A stretch of DNA of 26,246 nucleotides, taken from assembly GCA_963745865.1 (NCBI GenBank), contig CAVUYZ010000010.1:1-26246 (forward strand), read 5' to 3'. The translations under genes were made by a program, and so were the position numbers. Numbering within the stretch: the first letter of the stretch is position 1; each line of letters begins with the position of its first letter. Under the pieces are notes generated by a model, which was given only the letters and a program-made list of their open reading frames with translations, searched no databases and was not told where the DNA came from. Positions 1-8,541 of this stretch are shown in pieces. This stretch comes from JAHEDH01 sp963745865 (lineage in GTDB: Bacteria > Actinomycetota > Acidimicrobiia > Spongiisociales > ZC4RG35).

Positions 1-10
1 TCCAACAGTA

Positions 11-75
11 GGCTGGGTGAAGGAGGGAAAACGCCTGGTCAAGCGACTTCCACGTGAGCCCCACTCGGGCGGGGG
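11..75. repeat. Dispersed palindromic repeat, left-half copy
   Basis: This stretch matches 13406-13470 with few differences. The shared parts include AAAACGCCTGGTCAA and the arm CGACTTCCACGTGAGCCCC followed by ACTCGGGCGGGG. Homology stops at about position 75, immediately after the 8-bp core CGGGCGGG (66-73), so the right arm of the hairpin seen at 13.4 kb is absent here. The arm has CACGTG where the complete copy has CACGTA. The sequence from 76 to 298 holds no convincing gene. It contains only an 18-codon ORF starting GTG at 142 behind a GGGAGG, which I do not call. Confidence 0.75.
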
Positions 76-298
76 TGGGCGCGAAAGTGACGCGGACCCG
101 CATTTGGTCGATTGCAGAGGGTAATCATTGGGAGGTTCCGAGTGTGCACCGAGCCCATCTTGGGCGATGCTAAGCTCGATCAATTCTCGAGGCAGTGAAC
201 TCTCTCGCCACTTGAGCGACGTTCAAGAACTTGTCACCCTGACCACCGGAGCCCCACATGAGCTGTGACGCACGAACCGTCCGAAGGTCCCTGCAGAG

Positions 299-1239
299 GT
301 GACCGATAGCCACAACGCCGCGACGGGTGCGCCGAGATGCGCATTCCTACCAAGTGGACACCGACCCGACCTCGAGCAGGCAGCTCGCGACGCCGGGGCA
401 GTGCTCGTAGATCCTGCGGAGGCCGAGGCACTCGTCTGGACGGACTCTTCAGGCGACCCCGCCGACATGCGGGCGGCAGTCGATCAGAGCCCACACCTCC
501 GCTGGGTGCACCTCGTGCCCGCTGGGATCGAGAGCTACGTCCCCTATCTGGACGGTGATCGGAGGTGGACCTGCGGCAAGGGAGTATTTGCCCGACCCGT
601 TGCGGAGCTCGCACTGGCGATGATGCTCGCCGGGTTCCGTCGCATCCACCGCTACGCCAGGGCCTCGTCGTGGGGTGACCTCGACGGCATGACCCTGTAC
701 GGAGCACGCATCACCGTTCTCGGTGGCGGTGGCATCGCCGAAGCCCTTGCGGATCTCCTCGTCCCATTCGGAACCGAGGTCACGGTGGTTCGTAACCAGA
801 TCCAGCCGATGCAGAACGTGACGGACGTCGTCGGAACCAACGGACTCGATGCGGCGCTCAAGCGGGCCGACGTCGTGGTCCAGCCCTCGCACTGACCCCC
901 GCCACCGAACGCATCATCGACGCCGGAGCACTCGACCGGATGCAGGAACACGCATGGCTCGTCAACGTCGCCCGCGGGGGCCACGTCGACACCGATGCAC
1001 TCGTCGATGCGCTGCGGGCCGGCTCGATCGGAGGCGCGGCTCTAGACGTGACCGATCCCGAGCCGCTTCCCGACGGGCATCCTTTGTGGACGATGCCGAA
1101 CGCGCTCGTCACCCCACACACAGCAAACCCTCGATCCATTGGTGGGACGTTGGTGGTGCAACGAATCCGGGAGAATGTCCGCCGCTTCGGAGCCGGAGAG
1201 CCGCTTCTTGGTCCGATCGACATCACGCTTGGCTACTGA
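299..1239 (+). pseudogene. D-isomer-specific 2-hydroxyacid dehydrogenase, frameshifted
   Basis: The family reduces 2-keto acids or oxidises D-2-hydroxy acids with NAD(P)H in the cytoplasm. The first frame, from GTG 299, gives a substrate-binding half and then the Rossmann loop VLGGGGIAEA. It stops at 893-895 right after ADVVV. The next frame resumes at about 883 with ALALTPATERII, the expected continuation of the family motif (LPLTPET...), and runs to 1239. It carries VNVARGG with the catalytic Arg, the DPEP Glu region and TPHTA with the catalytic His. One missing base (or two extra) near 881-889 explains the break. The combined length of about 313 codons is normal for the family. The GTG start is chosen because an in-frame stop lies at 266-268; GAGG directly abuts it, so the ribosome site is poor. 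The break may be decay or a sequencing indel. Confidence 0.85.
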
Positions 1240-1253
1240 CCACCTCGGTGCGC

Positions 1254-1622
1254 CCATGACGCCAGCTGCTTCGAAGTGCACATCACGTCGTAGATCCTCG
1301 ACACCGCGCAGACAGCGCTCTCGATCCCGCCAGGACCGCATATGCGTGGACCGGCGGACGTCAGACGACGCGCCTGACGCCCGCCTCAGCAGCGATGCGC
1401 GCCGCTCTTTCCGTGCCCATCTGAGCGGGCTTGGTACCAATGTCCTCTACGTCGCAGAACGTGGGGATCAACAGGTCGGCTCCTTCGGCGAGATCGACCT
1501 GCCTTGATTGCGATGGACGATCCATGGCGCTCGGAACTCCGGCGCGCCTTCTCGTCGCCCCCTTCCACAGTGACGAGTTCCGTGAACGACATGGCGTGCT
1601 CATATTCGCATTGCGTGTGTGA
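1254..1622 (-). pseudogene. Remnant of an MBL-fold hydrolase (C-terminal part)
   Basis: Three successive minus-strand frames give pieces of one metallo-beta-lactamase-fold protein like those at 8542 and 15725. The piece at about 1620-1506 reads EHAMSFTELVTV, matching the region after the SGH motif. The piece at about 1525-1365 reads RPSQSRQVDLAEGADLL and later QMGTERAARIAAEAGVRRVV. The piece at about 1364-1254 reads LTSAGPRICGPGGIE and SRIYD, where a functional enzyme has LTH plus a short tail. QMGTER closely resembles QMGTRE in the 15.7-kb protein. The HxHxDH half is missing and at least two frame changes are present, so this cannot be a working gene. It lies downstream of the opp operon in the same direction and runs convergently to the dehydrogenase. 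The assignment is by eye from motif order. Confidence 0.6.
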
Positions 1623-1685
1623 CGACTGTGCCTTCCGCCGGCTCTCACCGGCAGGGACGCAATCCGACGCTCCCGAATTACAGCA

Positions 1686-1701
1686 CCCAGGGTCGCCTGG
1701 G
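1686..1701 (-). terminator. Short hairpin just after oppF
   Basis: CCCAGG, loop GTCG, CCTGGG forms a 6-bp stem that begins about 9 nt beyond the oppF stop codon on the minus strand. No T-run follows, so it is at best a weak or factor-assisted terminator, or an mRNA 3'-end stabiliser. Confidence 0.3.
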
Positions 1702-1709
1702 AGGGACAC

Positions 1710-2712
1710 TCAAACGATGCCGGCGTCGGCCATTCGTGGGCGGATCGACAATGGCTGGTCGCGGAAGTGGCAGGCGACAAGGCGCTTCGGGTCCCCCTCA
1801 TCCCAGGACACGAGCGTCGGCTTCTCGACGAGACAGATGTCCTGGCGATACGGGCATCGAGGTGCCGACGGGCAAGCGGGCTTCTCCGCGAGAGGGGTTG
1901 TCGGGTCGCGGTAGGCATGGATCTCGCCGTCCATACGAATGATGGCGCTCAGCAGACGTTCGGAGTACGGGTGCCGGGGATCGTCGAACACTGCCCTGAC
2001 TGGACCCTTCTCCACAATCTCGCCTTCGGTCATCACCACCACCCGGTCCGCCACTTGATGGACCACCGACAGGTCGTGGGCGATGATCAGGACGGCCAGT
2101 CCGAACTCGTCACGCAGGTCCATCAACAGGTTGAGGATCTGCGCCTGCACCGAGAGGTCGAGGGCGCTCACCGGTTCATCCGCCACCAGCAGTTTCGGCC
2201 CCAACGCCAGGGCACGAGCGATGACGACGCGCTGGAGCTGTCCACCCGAGAATTCGTGAGGGTACTTGTCCGCCGCACCTTTCGGGAGATGCACCGCCTC
2301 GAGCACCTCGACGATCCGAGCCTTGTGATCACCTTCGATCTCGAGCGCCCGAAGTGGCTCCAGGAGTGCTCGCCAAATGGTCATCCGAGGGTCGAGCGAG
2401 GTGAGTGGATCCTGGAACACCATTTGCACGTCGCGCCGGAACGGCTTCTCGTTGCGCACGCTCAACGCTTTCACATCATGCCCAGCCACGCGGATTTCGC
2501 CAGAATCGGCCCTCTCGAGCCCGACGATGATGCGGCCGAGCGTCGACTTGCCGGAACCGGACTCTCCGACGATCCCGACCACTTCCCGCTGCTGGACTTC
2601 CATTGAGACACGGTTTACCGCCTTGAGAATCCGCGCAGGCTCTCTCAGCGACGCGCGCGGGCAACCTGAATGTCTTGACGACGCTTCGGATGTCGACGAT
2701 GGGCTCGGTCAT
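1710..2712 (-). pseudogene. oppF: Peptide ABC transporter ATPase (OppF/DppF-like), frameshifted
   Basis: This would be the second ATPase of an oligopeptide/dipeptide importer. The ATG at 2712 overlaps the oppD stop (ATGA) and begins MTEPIVDIRSVVKTFRLPA. The frame must change around 2655 for translation to continue as SLREPARILKAVNRVSMEV, after which the gene is intact. It then has Walker A GESGSGKST, the Q-loop in MVFQDPLTSLDP, signature FSGGQLQRV, Walker B LLVADEP and the switch His in AHDL. Its Cys-containing C-terminal tail is typical of this subfamily. One indel between about 2650 and 2685 accounts for the break. An internal ATG at 2603 lies four residues before the GESG loop, so restart there would give a protein lacking its first beta-sheet strands. 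The 4-nt overlap shows the original start clearly. Confidence 0.85.
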
Positions 2713-3665
2713 GATGTCGCCTCGATCGGATGCCAGCACCAACTCGTCGTACGACCAGACGTCTCAGGCGGGGTCTGACGGCATTCATGCGTTGCCCGTT
2801 CACACCGATCCCGGAATGGGCAACCGGACGGAAACTCGCCAAGCGGGGGAACCACGCCGGTGATCACTGGTAGACGGTGGACCCGCCCGTCCGCACCGGG
2901 AGGGAGAGGCTGCGACCGCAACAGGCCGGCGGAGTAGGGATGTCGGGGGTTCTTGAAGAGCGATCGAGCCTCTCCCTTCTCCATGATCATGCCTCCGTAG
3001 AGCACGATCACCTCTTCGCACTGGGAGGAGACGACGGGCAAATCATGGGTGATGAGGAATAGCGCCATGTCCTCGGATCGCACCAGGTCGGCGAGCAGCT
3101 CGAGAATCTCGGCCTGGATAGTGGCATCGAGGGCAGTTGTCGGCTCGTCGGCGATGAGCAACTCCGGACCACAGGCGATCGCGGCGGAGATCATCACCCT
3201 CTGGAGCTGACCACCCGACAATTCGTGAGGGTACGCACGGGCCTTTGCGGCGGGGTCGGGAAGGCCGACACGGTCAAGTATCTCCACCGCCAAGGATTGC
3301 GCGCCCCTCTTCGACATGTCCTTATGGCGCACCAGCGATTCTGCTACCTGGTTTCCCACTCGCATCAGCGGGTTCAACGCTGTCATCGGATCCTGGAACA
3401 CCATTGCAATGCGAGACCCCCTGTACTTGGCGAAGTCGGATTCACTCTTCGCAAGCAGGTTCTCTCCGTCGAAGAGGATTTCTCCAGTGGCCTCTGCCCC
3501 CTCCGGCAGCAAGCCGGCAATCGCCATCGCAGTCAGGCTCTTGCCCGCACCGGACTCACCCACGAGACCAATCCGTCCACCACTCGGTATGTCGAAGCTG
3601 ATACCACTCACCGCTTCGAAACCGCCGACGCGCACGCGCAGATCCCGCACCGAGAGCAACGTCAT
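2709..3665 (-). CDS. oppD: Peptide ABC transporter ATP-binding protein (OppD/DppD-like)
   Basis: This is a cytoplasmic ATPase that powers the permease pair OppB/OppC. The 318-residue product has Walker A GESGAGKS, the Q-loop region MVFQDPMTALNP, signature LSGGQLQRV, Walker B LLIADEPTTALD and the switch His in THDL. It ends with the oligopeptide-transporter C-terminal extension containing CPFRDRC, the Cys cluster typical of OppD/DppD. The ATG at 3665 overlaps the oppC stop by 4 nt, and the stop overlaps the oppF start by 4 nt, so translation is likely coupled. The frame is intact, unlike its partner oppF. Some importers of this family work with OppD/OppF heterodimers, so loss of OppF would probably disable transport unless the indel is a sequencing artefact. 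Confidence 0.93.
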   Translation of the reverse strand: MTLLSVRDLRVRVGGFEAVSGISFDIPSGGRIGLVGESGAGKSLTAMAIAGLLPEGAEATGEILFDGENLLAKSESDFAKYRGSRIAMVFQDPMTALNPLMRVGNQVAESLVRHKDMSKRGAQSLAVEILDRVGLPDPAAKARAYPHELSGGQLQRVMISAAIACGPELLIADEPTTALDATIQAEILELLADLVRSEDMALFLITHDLPVVSSQCEEVIVLYGGMIMEKGEARSLFKNPRHPYSAGLLRSQPLPPGADGRVHRLPVITGVVPPLGEFPSGCPFRDRCERATHECRQTPPETSGRTTSWCWHPIEATS

Positions 3666-4522
3666 CGGATCCGCCTCAGTTTCGGGTCCAACACGTCGCG
3701 TAGACCATCACCGATCAGATTGACACCCAGAACGGTGACCACGATGGCGAGGCCGGGAACGATGGCGAGAATCGGTTGGACGTTTGCGAACTGCTGGGCA
3801 TCTCGGAGCATGCGCCCCCACGACGGTGCGGGCGGCTGAACTCCCAGGCCGAGATACGCCAACGCCGCTTCAACCAGTACGGCCGCGGCGAAGAGCAACG
3901 TCCCCTGCACGATCAGGATCGGCGCAATGTTGGGGATGCACTGACGAAAGTAGATCCAGGCGGGTCTCCTTCCATACCCTCGAGCAGCGAGGAACCAATT
4001 CCGATTGACCACTTCGAGTGACACACCGCGAACAAGTCGGGCGGTGGTGGGAGTGAAGATCGCAACGATTGCGACCACGGCGGTCTTGATCCCCGAGCCC
4101 AACACGGCAGCGAGCGCGATGGCCAGCACGACGCCTGGGAACGAATAGAGGATGTCGGAGGAGCGCATCAGAACCTCCTCCGCCCATCCGCGCCTCAGGG
4201 CTGCAATGCCGCCAAGAATCACGCCCAGGACGAGCGCGCTGATCGATGACACCACGGACACGAACACCGCGCTCCGCGCTCCGACCATGAGCTGCGTGAC
4301 AACATCGCGCCCGAACTCGTCTGAGCCGAGCAGGAAGCCGTTCTCGCCGGGGCCGGACAGTCGATTGCCGATGTCGATGGCGTCGTGTGCGAAAGGAGTC
4401 CAGAACAACCCGACGACCATCCCGACGAAGATGAATCCCATCATCAATCCACCGATGATCAGGTTGGGTCGCATCCAGTTGCGCCAGTCGGTCCGTCTTG
4501 GTCGGGGTCGAGCCGCCGTCAC
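3662..4522 (-). CDS. oppC: Peptide ABC transporter permease (OppC/DppC-like)
   Basis: This 286-residue inner-membrane permease starts at a GTG (4522) that overlaps the oppB stop by 4 nt. It has a basic N-terminal tail, a first membrane segment (LIIGGLMMGFIFVGMVVGLF) and then the OppC N-terminal signature GENGFLLGSDEFGRDV. The BPD_transp_1 domain follows, with several membrane segments, an ARGYGRRP stretch in the ATPase-coupling (EAA) loop region and LAYLGLGVQPPAPSWG. It should pair with OppB to form the translocation channel. The frame is intact and its stop overlaps oppD. Confidence 0.93.
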   Translation of the reverse strand: MTAARPRPRRTDWRNWMRPNLIIGGLMMGFIFVGMVVGLFWTPFAHDAIDIGNRLSGPGENGFLLGSDEFGRDVVTQLMVGARSAVFVSVVSSISALVLGVILGGIAALRRGWAEEVLMRSSDILYSFPGVVLAIALAAVLGSGIKTAVVAIVAIFTPTTARLVRGVSLEVVNRNWFLAARGYGRRPAWIYFRQCIPNIAPILIVQGTLLFAAAVLVEAALAYLGLGVQPPAPSWGRMLRDAQQFANVQPILAIVPGLAIVVTVLGVNLIGDGLRDVLDPKLRRIR

Positions 4523-5469
4523 AGGCTCCTCGCTTTCGTCCTGGGGTCGAGGAAGGTGTACATGACATCAGTAATGAAATTGATCACGACAACGAGCGCA
4601 ACGATCACCATCAGCGTCGATTGGACGATGAGAAGGTCACGCTGTCCGACTGCCACGACCACCATTCTCCCGAGACCGGGAAGGAAGAAGACATTCTCGA
4701 TCACCACCGTGCCGCTGATGAGGTTGCCGATCTGAATTCCGAGCACGGTGATCACTGGCAGAGCCGCACTTCGCATGCCGTGCCTCCACAGGGCGGCACG
4801 CCGCGTCAGGCCCCGTGAGCGTGCCGTGCGGATGAAGTCTTCACGCGAGACACTCAACACCGAGCTCCGGACGTGTCGGGTGAGAATCGATGCCTGACTC
4901 AGCCCGATCGTGACTGCGGGGAGGAAGAGTGAATTCATCGCCGTGAAGAACCCGGCGTCCCAGCCTGGGAACCCGCCTGCGGGGAACACCTTCCACCGAA
5001 CGGCAAAATACGTTGCGGCGAGAATCCCGAACCAGAAGTTGGGTACGGCTACGCCGATCAGACTTGCGCCCGAGACAAGAGCCCCTGACAAGTCGCGATA
5101 GTGCAGAGCGTTATACACGCCCGCACCGATCGCGACCACAATTGCGATCAGGCTGCTGAAAAGGGCGAGCGGGATGGTCACGACCGCACGCTGCACGAGC
5201 GTCGGAGCGATCTCCCGGCCCGTGATAACCGACACCCCCAGGTCACCAGTGAAGAAGCCCGTGATCCAATCCCAGTATTGGACGTACCACGGGAGGTTGA
5301 GACCCAGCCGCTCACGTATCGCGGCGATGTCCGCGGCGTTTGCATCCTCACCGAGCATCACGGCTGCAGGGTCACCAGCCAGCAGGTGGAGCATGAAGTA
5401 GATGAACAGCGACGCCGCTACGAGGGTGAAAACGAACGACGCGGTGCGCTTCAGAAGAAAGAGGGTCAC
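4519..5469 (-). CDS. oppB: Peptide ABC transporter permease (OppB/DppB-like)
   Basis: This 316-residue inner-membrane permease has an N-terminal membrane helix (FVFTLVAASLFIYFMLHLLA) followed by the OppB-type segment containing GEDANAADIAAIRERLGL. The BPD_transp_1 domain follows, with the coupling-loop region DFIRTARSRGLTRRAALWRH and a C-terminal membrane segment before FITDVMYTFLDPR, the usual family ending. The start is GTG at 5469 with GGGAG five bases upstream. It is the first of four genes joined by 4-nt overlaps. The strong hairpin at 5496-5536 lies between it and the binding-protein gene. Confidence 0.93.
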   Translation of the reverse strand: MTLFLLKRTASFVFTLVAASLFIYFMLHLLAGDPAAVMLGEDANAADIAAIRERLGLNLPWYVQYWDWITGFFTGDLGVSVITGREIAPTLVQRAVVTIPLALFSSLIAIVVAIGAGVYNALHYRDLSGALVSGASLIGVAVPNFWFGILAATYFAVRWKVFPAGGFPGWDAGFFTAMNSLFLPAVTIGLSQASILTRHVRSSVLSVSREDFIRTARSRGLTRRAALWRHGMRSAALPVITVLGIQIGNLISGTVVIENVFFLPGLGRMVVVAVGQRDLLIVQSTLMVIVALVVVINFITDVMYTFLDPRTKARSL

Positions 5470-5495
5470 CAGACTCCCGCTGGGTTCGAGTTATG

Positions 5496-5536
5496 GAGGT
5501 GGGGGCGTCGTCGTTGCATGGCGACGCCCCCACCTC
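5496..5536 (-). other. 15-bp intergenic hairpin between binding-protein and permease genes
   Basis: GAGGTGGGGGCGTCG (5496-5510) and CGACGCCCCCACCTC (5522-5536) are perfect inverted repeats with an 11-nt loop. The element sits wholly in the 83-nt gap between the solute-binding protein stop and the oppB start. No T-run follows on the minus strand, so it is not a standard intrinsic terminator. Such hairpins after binding-protein genes are known in ABC operons (for example the REP elements after malE). They protect the upstream mRNA and lower downstream expression, giving excess binding protein over permease. That role here is inferred. Confidence 0.7.
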
Positions 5537-5552
5537 GTTGTCCAACTCCGGA

Positions 5553-7148
5553 TCACTCGCTCCAGCGAGCAAGCCGGATATCGTTCTCGTTCGTGTCGCG
5601 CTTGTGGTAGACCCAACCCTCTAGGCCAGGCGGGTAGATGGCCATGTTCTGGCCGGCTGAGATGACCACACCAGGAACTGCGTCGCCGAGCAGGTACGAC
5701 GCCTCCCGACGCATTTCGACGAACTCGGCGAATGTTGAAGCCGCATCGGAGCCATACACGAGATTGTCGTACTCCTCGCTCACCCAGCCGGTGAACCAGC
5801 CGCCCTCGGTCCAACGCTCCAGATCGGTGGAGGAACGCACGATCGAGGAGACGTGCTGCTTCTGTCCGATGACCTCATCGAGGAACGGAGCGACGTCCAT
5901 GAACTCGAGCTCAGCTGTGACGCCGACCTGCGAGAGCATCAGTGCAACGATCTCACCGATCTCACCGGCCGGGTTGTTGGTGATAACCCTCATCGGGAAG
6001 GTCAGACCGTCCGGATACCCCGCCTCGGCGAGCAGCTCGCGCGACCGGTCCAGGTCGTAGGGATACGGCACATAGTCGGGGTCGAACCATGGATCAGCAG
6101 GACTGGCCCACGTGTGGGTGACAGAGGCGAATCCGCCATCGAACGTGTCGATGACACCTTGCTTGTCGATGGCGTGCGCGATTGCCTGTCTGACCCGGAT
6201 GTCGGTGAACGGTTCCTCGTTGACGTTGAAGAACACTGTCGCCAGCTGCTGGGTTTCCGTGGCATCGACGATCATGCCCTCGGACTCGAGTTCGGGGATC
6301 CGCTCCCGCTGCCCACGTAGGTTCCAGATTGCGTCGATTTGCCCACTCAGGAGTGCATTGATCGAAGCGGTCAAGTCATCGATGAACAGCATGTCGACCT
6401 GCGACAGGAAGGGGCCTTCGCCGTCCCAATGCGGGTTCGGAACCAGCGTGACGCGGTCACCACTGACCCACTCCTCGATCATGTACGGACCGGAACCGAT
6501 CGGGTTCAGGGCGATATCGTCGTAGGAAGCCTCTTGGAAGATGACACCGCCGATCTTCGCCATCAACAGCAACCAACGGATGCTCGGCTGGCTGAGCACC
6601 ACTTCGACGGTGCGATCGTCGATCGCAGTGATCGTGTCGACCGCCCCCATGTCGTTGACACGCGGTCCAACTGCCTCGTCGCTCCGCATGGCCTCCATAG
6701 AGAAAACGACATCCGATGCGACCACCGGAGAACCGTCGGAGAATGTTGCACCCTCGCGGATCGTGAAGGTGTAGGTGAGTGAGTCGTCGGAGACCTCCCA
6801 CGACTCAGCTAGTCCGGGGACGACATCGCCTGTCGCTGGATCGGTCTCGACCAGCGTCTCCAGCACGTTGTACATGATGACGCGCTGGTTCGCGGCACTG
6901 CTCGTCCGGACTATGTCGAGGCTTGGCGGCTCCTCGCCGATGGTCATCGAGAAGGTGTCCTTTGCCGTCTCGGAACCGCCGGCAGCAGTTGTCGTCGTCT
7001 CTTGGTTCCCGCTGGCTTCGGTGGTGGTGGTCTCGGCTCCGCCGGTAGCTTCGGTGGTGGTGGTCTCGGCATCACCGTCGCCCCCGCACGCTGCCAGCAC
7101 GAGGCTGAGCGCGACCAGAAGAGGAATCATTTTCCTGAGTCGTGACAT
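5553..7148 (-). CDS. Peptide/opine-type ABC transporter substrate-binding lipoprotein (SBP family 5)
   Basis: This is an extracytoplasmic lipid-anchored receptor that hands substrate to OppB/OppC. Its signal peptide, MSRLRKMIPLLVALSLVLAAC, ends in the lipobox LAAC. A flexible linker of repeated ETTTTEA-like units follows. The mature domain has family-5 features: PSLDIVRTSSAANQRV near the N-terminus, VVPGLAESWEVSDD, FTIREGATFSDGSPV and then VRQAIAHAIDK. The length of 531 residues is normal. The start at 7148 is preferred over an upstream GTG-type start at 7208 because AAGGGAG lies 6 nt before it and the signal peptide begins there. It is the first transporter gene and is separated from the permeases by the hairpin at 5496-5536. 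The substrate is not predictable beyond peptide-like or related compounds. Confidence 0.92.
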   Translation of the reverse strand: MSRLRKMIPLLVALSLVLAACGGDGDAETTTTEATGGAETTTTEASGNQETTTTAAGGSETAKDTFSMTIGEEPPSLDIVRTSSAANQRVIMYNVLETLVETDPATGDVVPGLAESWEVSDDSLTYTFTIREGATFSDGSPVVASDVVFSMEAMRSDEAVGPRVNDMGAVDTITAIDDRTVEVVLSQPSIRWLLLMAKIGGVIFQEASYDDIALNPIGSGPYMIEEWVSGDRVTLVPNPHWDGEGPFLSQVDMLFIDDLTASINALLSGQIDAIWNLRGQRERIPELESEGMIVDATETQQLATVFFNVNEEPFTDIRVRQAIAHAIDKQGVIDTFDGGFASVTHTWASPADPWFDPDYVPYPYDLDRSRELLAEAGYPDGLTFPMRVITNNPAGEIGEIVALMLSQVGVTAELEFMDVAPFLDEVIGQKQHVSSIVRSSTDLERWTEGGWFTGWVSEEYDNLVYGSDAASTFAEFVEMRREASYLLGDAVPGVVISAGQNMAIYPPGLEGWVYHKRDTNENDIRLARWSE

Positions 7149-7290
7149 TTGGGCTCCCTTGGGTATGAGTTGAGGTCGACAGGCAATTCGCCTTGCGTCT
7201 GGGTCCACGGCCGAACACCATCACCGGCGGACGCGGCCAAGCAAAGGCGAATCTAGACATCTATCGGATGTCGTGCCGTCGGTATTGTCA

Positions 7291-7324
7291 GATATTTGGA
7301 TGATGATTCGGATATTTGGATGAT
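7291..7324. promoter_or_regulatory. Two 14-bp direct repeats upstream of the transporter operon
   Basis: GATATTTGGATGAT occurs at 7291-7304 and again at 7311-7324. The period is 20 bp, about two helical turns. The repeats lie in the 312-bp gap between the aldo/keto reductase and the binding-protein gene, 140-180 bp upstream of the latter's start. They form a locally AT-rich patch in GC-rich DNA. Same-face spacing suggests an operator for a dimeric or cooperative regulator of the transporter operon. On the minus strand CTGACA follows just inside (7289-7284) and could serve as a -35 element; a convincing -10 was not found. Confidence 0.45.
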
Positions 7325-7460
7325 TTGGGAGTGGTGAGAGGTATACGCAACGCTCAAGTATCCGCGTGCCATCACGTCGCGCAGCCGGCAACGAGGATCA
7401 GGACAGAAGTCGGGATGTTGACTCCCTGGCGTGCCCCGAGGTCTGGTCGGCGGTTTGAGG

Positions 7461-8498
7461 TCAATCGCCGGTGTTGGCGTCGGCTGGTCCGACGTTCCTC
7501 CCGACTTTCTCAAATGTCTCCCTGAGTCGACGAATGCTGGCTGGTGACAACGGTTTCCCGCTGATTGCCTGCACGTTTTCGACCAGGTGGTCCGCCGAAG
7601 CGGTACCGGTCAGCACGCAACCGACCGCATCTGGTTCGGCAGAAAACTTGTATGCGGCGGCGGCGATGCTGTCGGCCTCGTCCAGCAGCCAGCCGAGCGG
7701 AGTGCTCTCAGGGAGTTCTGTCGGGTCGAGCCAGCCGTTGAGCGTCCAGTTGCGAATCACGGCCTCAAGGCGGACGGGGTCGGCGATCACGCCCCGCACC
7801 GCACACATGATCACGACGCCGACATGTTTCTCTTTGGCCAGTGGGAACACTGTTGACCCCGCGGACGGAGAGAGCAGGTTGTAGCCGACCATTACGACAT
7901 CGAAGTCGTACTTCTCGAGACCTTGAATGATGGTCCGGTGTTCGTGGTCGTCGACGTACTGCTCCGAGACTCCAGTGAATCGAACGAGTCCGCGGTCGAC
8001 TACTTCGGTCAGTGGGTCACCGAAGACGTCCATCACAGATGACAGCATGTCGGCTGGGACGGCGTGCAGGTAGAAGACGTCGATGGCGTCTCTCCCGAGG
8101 TGGCGTAGGCTGCGGTCAAGGGATTCACGCAGATCAGAAGCGGGGCGAAGTTGCTTGTCTGGGCCGACCGGATTGAACTTCGTACAGATGACCAAGTCGT
8201 CGACCGGCAACCCCTGCATGGCTTTGCCAAGGAGTTCTTCGCTCGCGCCGTACCCGGGTGCAGTGTCGATCAGATTCACGCCGAGATCCAACGCGGTCTG
8301 AACGAGGTGTCTCACCGCTCCGATGTCGGTCCCACGACGCTGCCCGAGTTGGCTTGGTCCGCCCGATCCGAGACCCATGAGCGAAACCGTGAGGCCGGTA
8401 TGCCCCAGTTTGCGAGCGCCAAGTGCAGGGGAGCGGTTCATTCGGTGTCGCCATTGAGTTGGGCGGTCGCTTTGGTACGTCGGGAATGCATCAGACAT
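7461..8498 (-). CDS. Aldo/keto reductase
   Basis: This is a cytoplasmic NAD(P)H-dependent oxidoreductase with a TIM-barrel fold. The 345-residue reading shows the catalytic tetrad of the family: Asp78 and Tyr83 in LIDTAPGYG, Lys107 in ICTKF and His145 in YLHAV. GSEEL-like (GASEELLGKA) and LTGTAS cofactor-region motifs are also present. The N-terminus is uncertain. The ATG at 8498 adds 19 residues before the ATG at 8441, which would give MNRSPALGARKLGHTGLTVS, closer to usual family starts. Neither has a clear ribosome site. A TANNNT-like box just upstream of 8498 would allow a leaderless mRNA. The gene is divergent from the MBL-fold gene, 43 bp away. It may act on the imported compound or its hydrolysis product (inference). 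Confidence 0.9.
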   Translation of the reverse strand: MSDAFPTYQSDRPTQWRHRMNRSPALGARKLGHTGLTVSLMGLGSGGPSQLGQRRGTDIGAVRHLVQTALDLGVNLIDTAPGYGASEELLGKAMQGLPVDDLVICTKFNPVGPDKQLRPASDLRESLDRSLRHLGRDAIDVFYLHAVPADMLSSVMDVFGDPLTEVVDRGLVRFTGVSEQYVDDHEHRTIIQGLEKYDFDVVMVGYNLLSPSAGSTVFPLAKEKHVGVVIMCAVRGVIADPVRLEAVIRNWTLNGWLDPTELPESTPLGWLLDEADSIAAAAYKFSAEPDAVGCVLTGTASADHLVENVQAISGKPLSPASIRRLRETFEKVGRNVGPADANTGD

Positions 8499-8541
8499 TT
8501 AGGCTAGTACTGCATGTCCGCGGTCGAATGAGGGAGAGCGG

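Noticed and set aside
234..1259. Several long minus- and plus-strand ORFs overlapping the dehydrogenase
   Set aside because: Arg/Ser/Pro-rich compositions and no motifs; they mirror the codon bias of the real gene.
1767..2606. 279-codon plus-strand ORF opposite oppF
   Set aside because: It is the antisense of a gene with all ABC ATPase motifs; its His/Arg-rich translation has no domain.
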